Origin: Bolinopsis microptera
Lineage: Eukaryota > Ctenophora > Tentaculata > Lobata > Bolinopsidae
DNA: 60,000 bases
Direction of reading: 5' to 3'
Assembly (NCBI RefSeq): GCF_026151205.1
Contig: NC_087080.1
Span: forward strand, 2,833,096-2,893,095
Position numbers and translations under genes: made by a program
Notes under the pieces: generated by a model
The model's input: the letters and a program-made list of their open reading frames with translations, nothing else
What the model was told of the DNA's origin: nothing
Databases searched by the model: none
Part shown: piece after piece, positions 46,271-58,848 of the stretch
Position numbering within the stretch: position 1 is the stretch's first letter
How the letters are laid out: each line of letters starts with the position of its first letter

Positions 46271-49200
46271 TCACTCTCCTCTAACTTTGCCTCCTCTTCT
46301 TCTCTCTTGCGGTGTAGAGTCCACCCAAGCTGAAATCATTAGCAGTAATATTAAATTAGATGAAAGAACTCCAGCTGAAACCACAATTACAATTATTATT
46401 ACCATACTATTTTGATGTGACAAATAAAACACGTCTATCGCTCTACTTATCCCTACCTTTGACTCTACTTACACTCTACTTACCTTTGACGTGAATCTCC
46501 CGGAACCCAAGAGCCCCCCTCCCCTTCTTAATAATCAGTACATAATCCCCGTAAGTGTTGGGCGGACAGTCCACTAGGATGTACCGTCCGTCTGTATCGA
46601 AGTAGCTGTTCCGGGACAGTCCACATTGGTGCCATCCGGTGCTAGGGTGATGTGTAAACACCTGGGGTGGGAGGGACATCATTATAATATACATCATTAT
46701 AATATACATCATTATAATATACATCATTATAATATGCATCATTATAATATTCTTACTTTGTTATTTACAAGCTAAAATATCATGTGTCTACGCACTGCCT
46801 CCGAGTATACAATAACTTACTTTTGTAATATTTGGAGCATTAATTATCCTTACAATTATCCCAACAATTCATTGTAATCCCTACAATTATCCTCACAATT
46901 CATTGTAATCCTTACAATTCTCCCAACAATTCATTGTAATCCTTACAATTATCCCTACAATTCATTGCAGATCCCATAATATAACTTTTCGTATCACTTA
47001 TTTGTTGTAAATAATAAATTATATGTTTTAGATAATCCCCCTCCAAGCACATAATGTATATCTCTTAATCTTAACAATATATCTCTTAAATCTCCAATAT
47101 AATTCAGCGTGACTAACAGTAAAACCTCGGATGAGTCTTGTGAAGGGTTTCGAGTAGAATAAGGTTATAAATCCAATGTGGTATGTCTTCTCCAACGACA
47201 CCGCAATCCATGAGTCACGTCTGTAATGTGTCCTGTGGAATGCACGGAGTATTGAGTCGTTATGGGCAGCCGTAAAGAAAGGACCCGCAAGCTATTAGAG
47301 TAATAGTTCATATAATCATTATAATTTTACCTTTGATCAATTAATCTTAATGATGTTGTTAACATTGCTGTCTGGTCGACTGGCTGGTGTTATTTCTTTG
47401 TTCATTATTTTTGTACAATTTTCTTTTAGCTGATACAGCAAACCGTGTACATCACGTGTAATAACGTGTACATCACGTGTACATCACGTGTACATCACGT
47501 GTACATCACGTGTACATCACGTGTACATCACGTGTACATCACGTGCACATCACGTGTACATCACGTGTACATCACGTGTACATCACGTGTAATAACGTGT
47601 ACATCACGTGTACATCACGTGTACATCACGTGTACATCACGTGCACATCACGTGTACATCACGTGTACATCACGTGCACATCACGTGTACATCACGTGTA
47701 CATCACGTGTAATAACGTGTTTAATTCTCTGTTCATAACTTATTTACAGTAAAACCCCGATTTACCGCGGCCATTTCCTCCCCCTAAATAGGACTTTAAC
47801 ATACACAGTGTTAACAAAGTAACAATCAAAACCCCGATATACCGCAAACCCTGATTTACCGCAAACCCTGATTTACTGCAAACCCTGATTTACCGCAAAC
47901 CCTGATTTACCGCAAACCCTGATTTACCGCAAACCCTGATTTACCGCAAACCCTGATTTACCGCGGCTTTTTCCTTTCTCTCAAACTCCGCGGTACATCG
48001 GGGTATTACTGTACAACTGCAATGTGTTTATAGAGCATTTATAATTATAAGCCTCATTCTCACATGGTATAGGTGTGCAGGTTACCGTCGGTTGCGTGCT
48101 GCGGTTGTCCTCTTCTGGTGTGAGAACTCACTGTCACCGGCCTGTTTTGTGCCACATTCTTCCAAATACCTGATCAAGTACCCCAATTAGCTGGTAATTT
48201 AGCTGTATTTCACCTTAAAATGATAAAAAGCATTATTATTTGAGAGTGACACTGCTTGTTGGACTGTTATAAACCAGCTGCCTTCTTGATAGTACCGGTT
48301 CGAAACGTGACCTTGTCTTTACTAAGAGGAATTTTAATGACATTGTTGAATGACATTGTTAAATGGCATTGTTGAATGTCAACCTGGAAATTGCTAAGGG
48401 GCATTTTATTGTTTCCCCTCCGCCAAATTACCTCATTGTATATATTGGAAACAAAGACACCACTCGCTAACAATCTGCACTCGAACCAGACGATAATAAC
48501 AATAATTGTAGCTTGTCGTTAGCTTGTAATGTCATTATAAGATTATAGGGCACCGCATTTCTTTGTTAACCTTTAATATATAATTAATGCTCGCAAATCA
48601 TGATTGTACAATTGTCAGATACCATTGACTACCTGAATTTCATTGCTGGCTATTCAAGCGCCGCCAGGAGGATTATACGAATGCTTTGCCATTTAATGAA
48701 TCAGAATGCACTTTATGCTGCATATTATGCGGCTGTATTATAACTAAAGGTCTAGGATTATTATGGTTTGGTTAATATAAGTTATGTGTGGTTATTGACC
48801 TGGGCAATATATATTTCCATGTATTAACTTGTTATGCTGCACGACAGTGCACGAGTTTGGTCGGATCTAGATGCTCATATTCGACAAGAAGTACTGTTAG
48901 GTATTACGTATAAGCCATAATCGAGATTTGATATAACTTTTATTCAGCTAACCGCCATTTGAACTGGGACACATTTAAAGTTAAATTTAAAAAAATTATT
49001 ATGCTTTTGGACCCGAAGGGAAACACACAACGTAAGGCTTGAAATCTTCGTAAAACTACTTCATTAGAGCCTGAAAAACATATAACTTTAAGATAGCACT
49101 CTATCAATACAAGTAAAATTCATATAATATAATCATCATAGTTTATTTCAAAATATTTCAATATTGGTGGTGTGTCAACGCTACTCAAAGTGTTTATTAC

Positions 49201-52200
49201 CCAAAATAAATATTTAGGATATTCATTATAGCGAAGTGTTTTTCGCTAATCGCTACGAAAAAAAGTCACAAAAAAGCAGGCATACTTTACGCCATTTTCA
49301 CCATTCATTTGCGACTTTTGTCGCAAGAAATAATGTCGCTGACAAGTGACACACCTCCCGGGAGACATTGTCTGGTTTTCTTGTCGCGTTTTAACTCTTA
49401 GTCACAGTTGTGTCTTTCCATGAGAGTAACCATTCAGTCAGATAACCAATATTTTGAATAGGCTTTGAATGCAAGCTAGTGATAAAATAACATCAAAGAA
49501 AGTCTTTTTTAAAGATATCATTAAGAGATCCTTCAAAGACAGTCCGTCAGTAAATACCGTGTTTGCTTGCTAGGTGCCACTCCGTTCCACATATTTGTTT
49601 GTCATTTATCCTTGTGTAAATTTCGTCGAACAGTTCAGATGACATAGCCATTAGCCATGAATCAATTTAATAGCTGTGATTCAGGCTCCGTTATAAGATG
49701 TCAAGTGGCCTGTCTTTTCATCACGATTACATTTCAGCAAGAGCAGCGTCAGAGGGAGCGTTATTTTCTCTTTTATGACATGCACTGTTATTAAATCAAC
49801 TTTATAATGATCGGTAGTTCAAGTTAGTATGCCGTATCTGACTTTTAAACATATCCGCCCGGATTCCAACATATTCGGGATTTAAAAACATGCCTGGTTT
49901 CACAGTATTGCAGGTCTGGTTTACTACACTTTCCGTCTCCTTCTTTCCCATTATACATGGTTTGCTGTAGATGAACTTATAATCTAACTTTACTCACAGT
50001 CTTCGTTTATCTCCCATTTGTTTTGATTGTTGTAGTAGACTCATGTCTGGCTCATAAACTTTTAAATCTCTACCACTTAAGTTACAATCCCCAGTTGGAG
50101 CAAATAGGGAACCAGGTTTACGCAGACAACAAACCCAATTATACGAGAAGTCAAAATGCAGCTTATTTTAGTTGTACGGGGATGATAAACCGGATGTTAC
50201 TTGAGTAGTTTGCCTAAACTTTTGTAGCGCAGTAAATTTACTAACCAGCGGGAAATTCTGGATTTATCCAGTAAAATTCTAATGCCACTGTTATTTTGGG
50301 TATTTTATTCCGGTCTGTTAGTTTATTGTTCCAGACATAAAAATAAATTCGGCCTAAATATATCTATGACCTACGTTTAGCCGATTAATGTGAACTAGAA
50401 TAGTCGGTAGCATATTTTAATCGTGAACTTAGTGAATATTCATATTGCAAGCGATTATTATAGCTTTACAGTTAAAATGATGGTATCTATATTTTGTAAG
50501 TGGTAGTCTTTGTACGTTTTATCGCCGATACTTACTAAAATATTACAACTGCATCGTAAAATAAAAAATAAAACTAACCAAGTCTGCTGCCTTTATTCGG
50601 TTTAAACCACAAACTTTTCATCACCAACTCATTCCTCTTCCGTTTCAAAGTTGCCTTGTCCTCATAGCCTATCCTCGAAAGTATCTCTTTCTTGTTGAAA
50701 GACACATTGTTCTTCAGTCGAATCTGCTAAAGTAAGGGTCTAGTTTTAGTGGGGGAACAATTTCTCTAACGAGCAATTTTCGGACCTTTACCGATTGTCT
50801 AACGTCATCTGGTGACAGTGTCGCGTAACTAGCGTCATCTGGCGTCATCTAGCGTCATTTCACGCTAGATGACGCTATCTAGCGCTAGATCGCGACATTG
50901 AAAAGGTGCCATGCATTGTCGCTAATTGTCGCTATCTACTGTCATCTAGCATCATCTAGCGTCACTTCACTAGATGACGCTAGATGTTGAATTTCAACAA
51001 TCGGTAAAGGTCCCAATTTTCGACCAAAAAGGGGTTCCTATTGTGGAAGATTCGCGATCATTATGGAGATCTTAATGAGAGAAATAGATCTCTCGAATAC
51101 ATTATAATAGAACAATGCTTTATAATTAGGACCTTTACTCTAAAGGTGACATGTTGTTATTTCACTCATTTGGGGATTCAAAAGAAATTGTAATTTGCCT
51201 TACTCTAGACCACACACATTTAACGATGTATTGCACTTGCAGATCCGTCTTTTTTTACTGTCAGGAAATTCAATTTTTTTCCCTACTCTTGCCGAAGGCA
51301 AAAAGATCGTAGGGAATAAGTAATCGGGTTTGGATATATGAGGTGGCCCGATGGACCTGCGATGATGACAAAAGTCTGCTCCTTCGAAATATAGACCACT
51401 CCCCTATAATCAAGTGTATAGGAAGCGTCTGTTATGCTGCGCGGGACGCTAGCCATGTGTTAATTAATTACAGTGAAATTCCTCCTTCGCAAAGTTATTT
51501 TCCGCAAATTTCTGGATTCATTTATTTTTGATGCGCGGCGCTGCATTGGTCAAATAAATCGTCAATTTTTACCATGCACGAATCCCACTCATTTATAAAA
51601 AAACATAGTATGTAATTATGGTGCACTTTTTTTCCAGTCACACTTTTCACTTAAAAGAATTATTAATTATTAATGGTACAATTATTAATTATTAATGGTA
51701 CAAGTACATGGTAGGGAAAATTGATCGTGCGTGGTTTAACCGCGGCGAAATTCTTGTTATATTGTGCAATCGATCTTATAATGTTAAGTTGGTCACGAAA
51801 ATGCAAAATGAACTTAAAATAACGATGTTATCAAGCAATTTGTTTCGTCGGAAAAAATAGAGATCATATTCACAATTGATTGAAGGTGTTCGTATTCATA
51901 GTGCATAATACACAGTTAAAGTTTAACTCTACCAGTCTACCGGATCACCTGATAATAAATCATACGTAATCAACAACATATATAATGTAACACACTCTGC
52001 TTGATATCTTGGAAAACTGCAGAGCTAGAACTTCCATTCCTTTAATGATCTGTAATTTTACACGACAAAGACAATGCCATAAGGGAATATGGTATATTAA
52101 AGTCACTATTGTGACGGTACATTAAAACTAGACAGAAACAAATAGTGTGAAGGGCCTGAACGGAACCCCTCGGTTTCAATTCCTTGTTTAACACTGCGAT

Positions 52201-53107
52201 TATATGCGATTCGAAACTCCTAAGAGCCAGTAAAATGTCATGGGTCGAGAGAAATTATGAATTCGTTCCAGTGATGACTGATGAAAGCATGTCATATGAC
52301 AAAGAATCATGAAAATCAGGCCATTGTGTACTGAACACTAGGAAGAGGCCTCTTCATTATGCCCCTCGGCTTTATGTTTACGGATTAACCTGGCATATTG
52401 CCAAGGGCATGTCACACCCGTTTAGAATTTGTCTTGGGGCTGTGAACAATTGTGCAACATTCTAAATCATCCCACTGTGAAAGATTGTCAGTTTATTACC
52501 GCAGAATTCCAAGATTTTCTTACGGGGATCCCGGTGAATCCTGGTGAATCCTTATCAATACGGTTGACATTTTTTCTTTCTTATGGTGAGACCCGCCCTA
52601 TTAGGAGAACTGTCACAAACAGATTAGTACAATTATTACGAAAATACTCTCTGACTCGACTAGATACGGTTCTTACGTAAATGTCACATCAAGCCCAACT
52701 CCTCGGTTAACATAGACATGAGTTAAGCTGATGTCAATGCTTAATTCTAAAAGTAATTACCTAATTGAGCACGCTTGGTAAACTTTACAATAGATATTAT
52801 AGTGGTGAATGGTTAACTCACGTCTTGAATATATTACTCATAAACTGAATGCTCTACAAGTGCAAATACCTTACACCGTAAAAAGGAAGATAAATTAGTA
52901 ACCGCCTCAGCGAGACAGTTACTAAATTAGTAACCACCTCAGCTGAGAGACGAAGAGAGAAACTAGACCTACTGTACTCACAGTTCCACTTGCGAATGTC
53001 ACAAAGCAGGAGAAGAAGACTAGTATGAAACTGAAAGTGAAACTGAAAGTGAAACTGAAAGTATTAGTCCCCGAGACATACATCTGCCAATGTATTGCAC
53101 AGTACAC
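46271..53107 (-). CDS. Secreted F5/8 type C (fucolectin-like) domain protein, six exons
   Basis: Minus-strand exons: 53107-52979 (signal peptide, ending SFILVFFSCFVTFASGT), 50726-50579 (basic linker, KNNVSFNKKEILSRIGYEDK ... KPNKGSRL), 48169-48086 (NVAQNRPVTVSSHTRRG ... HATDG), 47291-47118 (RRDSWIAVSLEKTYHIGFI ... FTRLIRGFT), 46661-46484 (HQCGLSRNSYFDTDGRYILV ... LGFREIHVK) and 46374-46271 (hydrophobic segment NLILLLMIS, then basic tail, stop). The N.A...PV..SS...G...A.DG start, SW.AV.L strand, CG pair and GRYI.V...L...EI.V end are the F5/8 type C/fucolectin order, a sugar-binding fold. All phases agree except 48086 to 47291, so a small exon or an alternative donor is missing. About 270 aa. 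The last hydrophobic stretch is short for a TM. Introns carry several minisatellites and two MITEs. Confidence 0.68.
46676..46745. repeat. 15-bp tandem repeat next to a 3' splice site
   Basis: Five copies of catcattataatata, 15 bp upstream (on the minus strand) of the acceptor for the exon 46661-46484. Confidence 0.85.
46838..46975. repeat. About 30-bp minisatellite (acaattcattgtaatcc)
   Basis: Four to five copies of ttacaattatcccaacaattc with attgtaatcc, imperfect. Confidence 0.75.
47443..47722. repeat. 11-bp minisatellite with about 24 CACGTG palindromes
   Basis: Tandem atcacgtgtac units (variants cacgtgcac and an 8-bp cacgtgtaataacgtg spacer at three regular places). Each unit contains the CACGTG E-box hexamer. 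It lies in the intron between exons 48169-48086 and 47291-47118 of the F5/8 gene. Confidence 0.9.
47747..48011. mobile_element. pogo/Tc1-mariner-like MITE with internal 18-bp array
   Basis: Ends cagtaaaaccccgatttacc and the inverse ggggtattactg, flanked by TA on both sides (47745-47746, 48012-48013). The middle is seven copies of aaaccctgatttaccgc. CAGT ends with TA duplications are typical of pogo/Tigger-like MITEs. No transposase. Confidence 0.82.
48170..50578. other. Large intron of the F5/8 gene
   Basis: AT-rich; no further exon or element with clear ends. A minus-strand frame at about 49655-49560 (MSSELFDEIYTRINDK) is open but lacks a usable acceptor. Confidence 0.5.
50782..51013. mobile_element. 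MITE with 8-bp TSD and palindromic ctagcgtcatct repeats
   Basis: Ends ggacctttaccgattgt (50782) and acaatcggtaaaggtcc (51013) are inverted; 8-bp direct repeats caattttc flank it (50774-50781, 51014-51021). Inside, agcgtcatct and agatgacgct alternate in both orientations. Non-coding; superfamily with 8-bp TSD such as hAT. Confidence 0.9.
51014..52978. other. First large intron of the F5/8 gene (rest)
   Basis: No coding exon or further element supported. A short duplicated attattaattattaatggtac lies at about 51659-51702. Confidence 0.5.
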
Positions 53108-56100
53108 ATTAACACAGAGAACTGGTAGCAGACAGGGCAGTGTGTTGAGCTAATAACAGGCCCTTTTCATAGAGACTTTTTGTGTACCAAGTGTTGACTG
53201 TTGATGGGGGACAATTAAGTATTAACAAGGCGGAATTGGGCATGTAGGGTATTCAGAATTATTATTATGTATCAATTTATGTGCGCTTTTGACCTGCAGG
53301 CCCCATAAATCAGGGAGGGACGGAGGTTATAACTGTAGGGTTATTATTGTTCATTTGGAACTGTAGCTTGTAATTGTACTTATACACTTCTTTTGTGACT
53401 AACTGCACAAGTGGCTGAGTGGTCAGCTCCAGTTTGGCCTTATGGCACCACCTAAATATGCATAACTCGTACCATTATGCCCGCCCCACTTTGTTTATTA
53501 ATTATCTTCTTGGGGTGATGTAAATCTCTTTGTCGCTCTCATTCTAATTGTAATACCACATTCAGCCGTGCATTTCCATTCCCGCGCAGAACTTGCCTCC
53601 TCTCTCAGCTCAGTCACTCAATTTCATTGACCTATTTTAAAGTTTTAAGCAGCAACCTTGCTCAATCATATTCAATTTCTATTCGTCGAGTCTGCTAGGT
53701 AACAATCCTTTCGACAATGGTATCGACTGCAGCAAATGCCACATCTATTGTCCTGGTAAAGTGTTGCCCAATATAGAGCTCAAGAGCTGGAGGTCGTTGT
53801 CATTTGTCTCTCTGCTTCCTGCTGGCTTCGCCTGCTCGCTGACCTGATAAATCCTTTACTTTATTATGACATATTCCCGTCAGGAGCCGTTGTTTTATTC
53901 CAGTACAGTCAAGAAGGGTTTCATAATCTAAGCTCGTAATCGATCTAACCCAGAAACTTTTGCCGACCGTAGCGAAATTTTGGTCGTTCCCTAAGTGAAT
54001 GTGACATCCAGGATACGAGAGCTCCAGTTCTCAAGATTAAAGACTTAAGTAATGGCGCCGAGTGTTCATGACACTATCATCATTCCAATTTAATTTTAAC
54101 CTTCATACCATGATCAGAAAGAGTGACAAGTGCATTATCTGCGTAATTGAGGCAAATATCCTCCTGTCAGGTACTGCTACGGAACAATTTAGTACATAAC
54201 AGCCCGGCCCGGAGTAGGCTGAGCCCGGACACTGGATTACATACTTGTAACAGACCGGACATTGGACTACATACTTGTAAAAACACCTACTCTGACTGGT
54301 TGGTTAGTTTTGGCGATCATGTCATCCTCCTTCCTTGTTTTTTTCCTTCTCTCCAGTATTTATTCTTATCATGTCTACACTTTACAGGATAACCCGCCTT
54401 AACGTTATTCTTCTGGCGAACTTTTTATTACAACGACACGACTCCCTGTTAGAGATTGGTCTATATTTTCGCTTTATTTTTCTATAAACACTAAACAGTG
54501 AAACGATCCTTCGGTCTCCCTGTATTCAAAGGTAAATGTTATGTTATGCATTATAAGGGTGTCACCGGTAGAAACGACTAATGTATCGACAAAACATCCA
54601 CATGCGCATGACAGGCATCTCGCCAAAAAATGGTGATACTTATATACAGGTATACAGAAGCTTTTTTCATTTTTGCCGCGACGCCAATTAGCAGTGGAGA
54701 TGAAAGTCATGAGCTCTCTGTTGTTAAGGCATCGTATTGTTGAATGCCGCATGCTCATTATTCAGTGTGTCGTCAAGAGGGTTTAATTGTGCGAGAAATT
54801 CCGCTAGTGCTCTCTTGTCGTCTCCCCAATTATTAAGGTTGCTTCAAAATACCTTAAAACCTAAAAGTAAGACCGTCCCAGGCTGTTTATAATTAGTTTA
54901 TATATCTTATGCTATTGCATTTTTTACTGGAAGTGTCGCAAGCTAGCATGTTCAGTTTAGGGGAAATAAACAAAATTAAGCAGCGAGTATACTTTGGCCT
55001 TTAACTTTTAAGTATTGATTACCTGATTTGACATAATCGACGTAATGAGGGGCCCCGAGCCAAGGTCGATGTCATAATTAGGATCTATGAATTTTTCCTA
55101 CTTTTTTTTGGGTTTTAACCACCAATTTGGTTTTTGACCGTTTGTTTGTTTGTTGTCTTTTATTTTCAGACATTTTTTTTTGGTATTCTTTTATCTAAAG
55201 TTTGGAATTTAGTTTGGTCACATTATCTGTATGAATAGGAATTATTGGGTCATTAAACAGATAAACTGTAATTACCTGGGCAAAACAAAGTCAACATTCA
55301 AATTAAAGAAATGGTTGGATGTGGACTCTTGAACAACGAAAGTAATTTTCTAGTAATAGACGTTTGATTCCGCAAATTTGTCATGATAAATACTCACCAT
55401 TTAAACGGATTACATTGAACCACCCATGTTTCATTATTCTACAGAACGATCTCTAGGTGTTTTATAAAGCCGTAGTCACGTCTCCACAGATATTTGCAAC
55501 TTTTTGAGGATAACGTTTGCACAAGCCAGTTGCAGTATACATACACCTAGCCAGCAACCATCTTGATAAACATCTGTAATAATTGTTATTATCATCCACG
55601 ATAGAAAGTTGCCGAAACAATGCTGACAGTATTTATTTGGTAATATATGCTCCCACTTTGTCCAGCATTGTATACCATTATAGCATTCTAGTAATATGGT
55701 TGTCGCCATTAAGATAGCTACCGGCCTTGTAATAAGTGATTTGGGAAATTAGACCGTTCTTTTAAAGGTTCCATGCAGGTTCTTAATCGTCTCTTAGTCG
55801 GGTAGACTTCTTTATAACAGCATCGACCAATCAAAATCCAGTATCACTGTCACGTGTCAAAACAACTACGGTTCACTGCACCTTCATAACAATATCCAGA
55901 TCTACATATTCATTATCCTTTCTACCTGCTTTCTTCAACTCCGCTGCTCCTCAGCTGTTTTTAATCTAAATATCCTTATATGGTCATCACGTGGTATTAG
56001 CTGCTAGATGGGACCCGGTGATGATATTAGGTAGCTAGATTGATAAAAGATAGATCAAGTGACGATATTTGTGATTCAGTAATATTGTCCGCTGCTCAGG

Positions 56101-56595
56101 ATACTCTATGTCTCAGTTTCATCTACCTGACTATAGAGGATTTAGATTTGATGAACTTGTTGAAATTTTGTAGGCTAAAAATTCGAATTTTAGGATTTCT
56201 ATTAGTTTCTTTTCAGCAACCTCATTTGGGTACCAAATCATTTTTGTGGGGAAGAAAAACAGAAATTCATGCTCCGTGTTTGACAGCTTGTCCAATTTTT
56301 GGTGTAAATATTAAGATTCCTCGACGAATTATCCATATTATAGACTGGAGTTACCTACTTTTAAATGTTCGGCTCATAAAACGTCAGAACACTGCCATAC
56401 TGCATATTTTACACTTAACGGTCACTGCTCATGGGAACTTATTCCGGGGTGGTCCCAGGGTCCCATTCTTTTGTTTTATAATCACACATTACACGCGCCC
56501 TCACTCCTAAATCCAAGCAGATCAAATCATGAGACGGCGCCAACTAGTGACCTGATGCAAATGAGGGGTGTAGAGTCAGTACGCTGTATAGGCAC
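53108..56595. other. Gene-poor region upstream of the F5/8 gene
   Basis: Presumably includes the promoter of the F5/8 gene, but no core motif stands out. Three open frames longer than 75 codons (54474-54758 minus, 55476-55709 minus, 56040-56510 plus) show no domain, splice or composition support and are left out. Confidence 0.5.
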
Positions 56596-56628
56596 GTGAG
56601 AGAGGGAGAGAAAGAGAGGTACATAGAG

Positions 56629-56915
<287 letters not shown>

Positions 56916-58680
56916 CTCTTGATAATATGTCACATTATCAAGTGTGAACCACGTTGTGCTACATTCTCAGTTGTAGTTTTACGTCTAATTTTGCGAGATA
57001 ACACCATTGTAACCGCCTCCCTCTCCCAGGCCTAATGAGTTTTCCGCGCCGGCTTCGCTGAACCGTCAATATTTACAATTCGTAAGCATTGCCATGAGTT
57101 GTATTAGAGTTTCAAGCAATATATTATTGTTGTTGTTAAGTTTGCCAGTTGTTGAGTAGTATCGTACATTGATTTTCTGGCAACTTCACACGTTTTCAGC
57201 ACAAGTAGTAGTGCATGTGTCTGCATTAATAGTGAACGTGAAGAGCCTGATAATTTGCGGAGGAATGCTACTTCCCCGCCGCTTCACTTGTCAACACCTG
57301 ACCGACCGGCTATGATTCGCGGCACCATATCACTATATAACCTTCTATTTCACCCGTACTTCACACCACGACTTCGTCACACACAGTTGATTTTACTTTT
57401 CATCACGAATCCTGCGGTTAAAACACCCACGTTTCCCCCTCTCCCAATACTTTGTGTCAACTATCTGCTACAGTCTCCGGGCGGCGGTACTGGGGGACAT
57501 GTGTCCCCACAGCAGAAGAATAATCGCTTTACAGAATTTACTCGATGAGGTGGACTACATATATCTCCATTTTGTGGCCTGCCTTTTCGGTTCTACAGCT
57601 GTCAGCACCTAATCTATCTAAATAACACCAGTACAGTCTACTATTAGAGATTACTGGATTACTCCCTCGCTCGTATTTTATCAAATTTATGTATTATTAA
57701 GTGATTGCTTGTAGTTTTAATAGGGAATTATGTGATCTGATAATAAGGTATTCTATGACCTATATTGACCAATTTGCAATAGATACGGGTGGCTGGTGTC
57801 TTTAGTTATGAATAACGGTGATTTGAACATCAAATTCATTATCATTCCTCTTTCTTTGCTTGTTCTGAATTTAAACTCCTGTTTTTATCATTCCACCACC
57901 ACATTCCTAGCCTTTTCCAGATTCATTATGTTTTTCTTACTCTTTGACATGAACGTGAAGCCGACAAGTCTACAGTATTATGCCGACAAGTCTTCAGATC
58001 TTTTGTGTTTGAACTGGATAGAGACGCCCACTTCGTCTACTGTACGATTTACGAATATAAGCTTTGTTGAATATAAGCTTTATTGAATATAAGCTTTATT
58101 GAATATAAGCTTTATTGAATATAAGCTTTATTGAATATAAGCTTTATTAACCTACATTAAACACATGTAAATCACTCCTCCTATTCATTGATACCGCTTA
58201 ATGCTCCTGGTATATAGTGAGTCCATTATAATTAGAGTTGTGCCGTCGATTGACAATTATTCACATCAAGAACTCCAACTTTTAGTTCTTAAAGGGAATT
58301 GTAATTCGCTATTCAGGAAATTAATTTCTATTTCAAGGACAAGCTGTTAAGTTCAGAGCATCCCTAAATTCTCACATCAGAGCATCTATTGGTGCCCGGT
58401 GGAATTTCCTCTCTCATCTCTCACATGTCACACGTGCACTTCTAACACGTCACACGTGGGCTCGTTATCTTTCTAGCACGTTACGTTAATCGTTAATCGA
58501 TAAGGTTTCCCACTCGTGACCTCATTCAACACATTATTTCCTGCCTCCTCTCCAGAATATGTGTATCTCGGGCTTATAGAGCCTTCTTAAAGCAACTCTA
58601 CTCTCTAGCTCTTTTTACTTATCCTCTTACTTACTAATTTAGTAATGGGTAACATCGTAATTATTTGTTAAACGCAATTA
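56916..58680. other. Intergenic region
   Basis: No gene supported. Open frames at 57255-57548 and 57796-58086 lack recognisable content. Confidence 0.5.
58053..58148. repeat. 16-bp tandem repeat (gaatataagctttatt)
   Basis: Six copies, the first with gtt for att; each has an aagctt site. Confidence 0.9.
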
Positions 58681-58845
58681 GGGGTCGTTCACATATTACG
58701 TTATCAATTTTTGGACAGTTTTTAACTCCCCCTCCCCCCTTCGTAATCAATTTTACACATAGTTATTGTGTCGAAATTACATTAACGTAATCATTTGGAA
58801 ACCCCCCTCCCCCCTCGGCTGATAACGTAATATGTGAACGTCCCC
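58681..58845. mobile_element. MITE (ggggtcgttcacatat family), well-preserved copy
   Basis: Ends ggggtcgttcacatattac and the inverse gtaatatgtgaacgtcccc, flanked by tta on both sides (58678-58680, 58846-58848). Inside are inverted cccccctcccccctcgg blocks. Related to 34416-34575. The superfamily is uncertain; short TA/TTA duplications suggest Harbinger/ISL2EU or Tc1-mariner. Confidence 0.85.
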
Positions 58846-58848
58846 TTA

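Noticed and set aside
47443-48011. CRISPR-like appearance of regularly spaced repeats
   Set aside because: Units are direct tandem minisatellites without unique spacers, in a eukaryotic intron.
49560-49660. Minus-strand candidate exon (MSSELFDEIYTRINDK) for the F5/8 gene
   Set aside because: No acceptor in the right phase and no similarity to the domain.
54474-54758. 94-codon minus-strand frame with several Cys
   Set aside because: Cys spacing matches no known domain and there is no splice context.
56040-56510. 156-codon open frame on the plus strand
   Set aside because: No recognisable domain or repeat and no flanking splice or promoter support; kept out as a likely chance frame.
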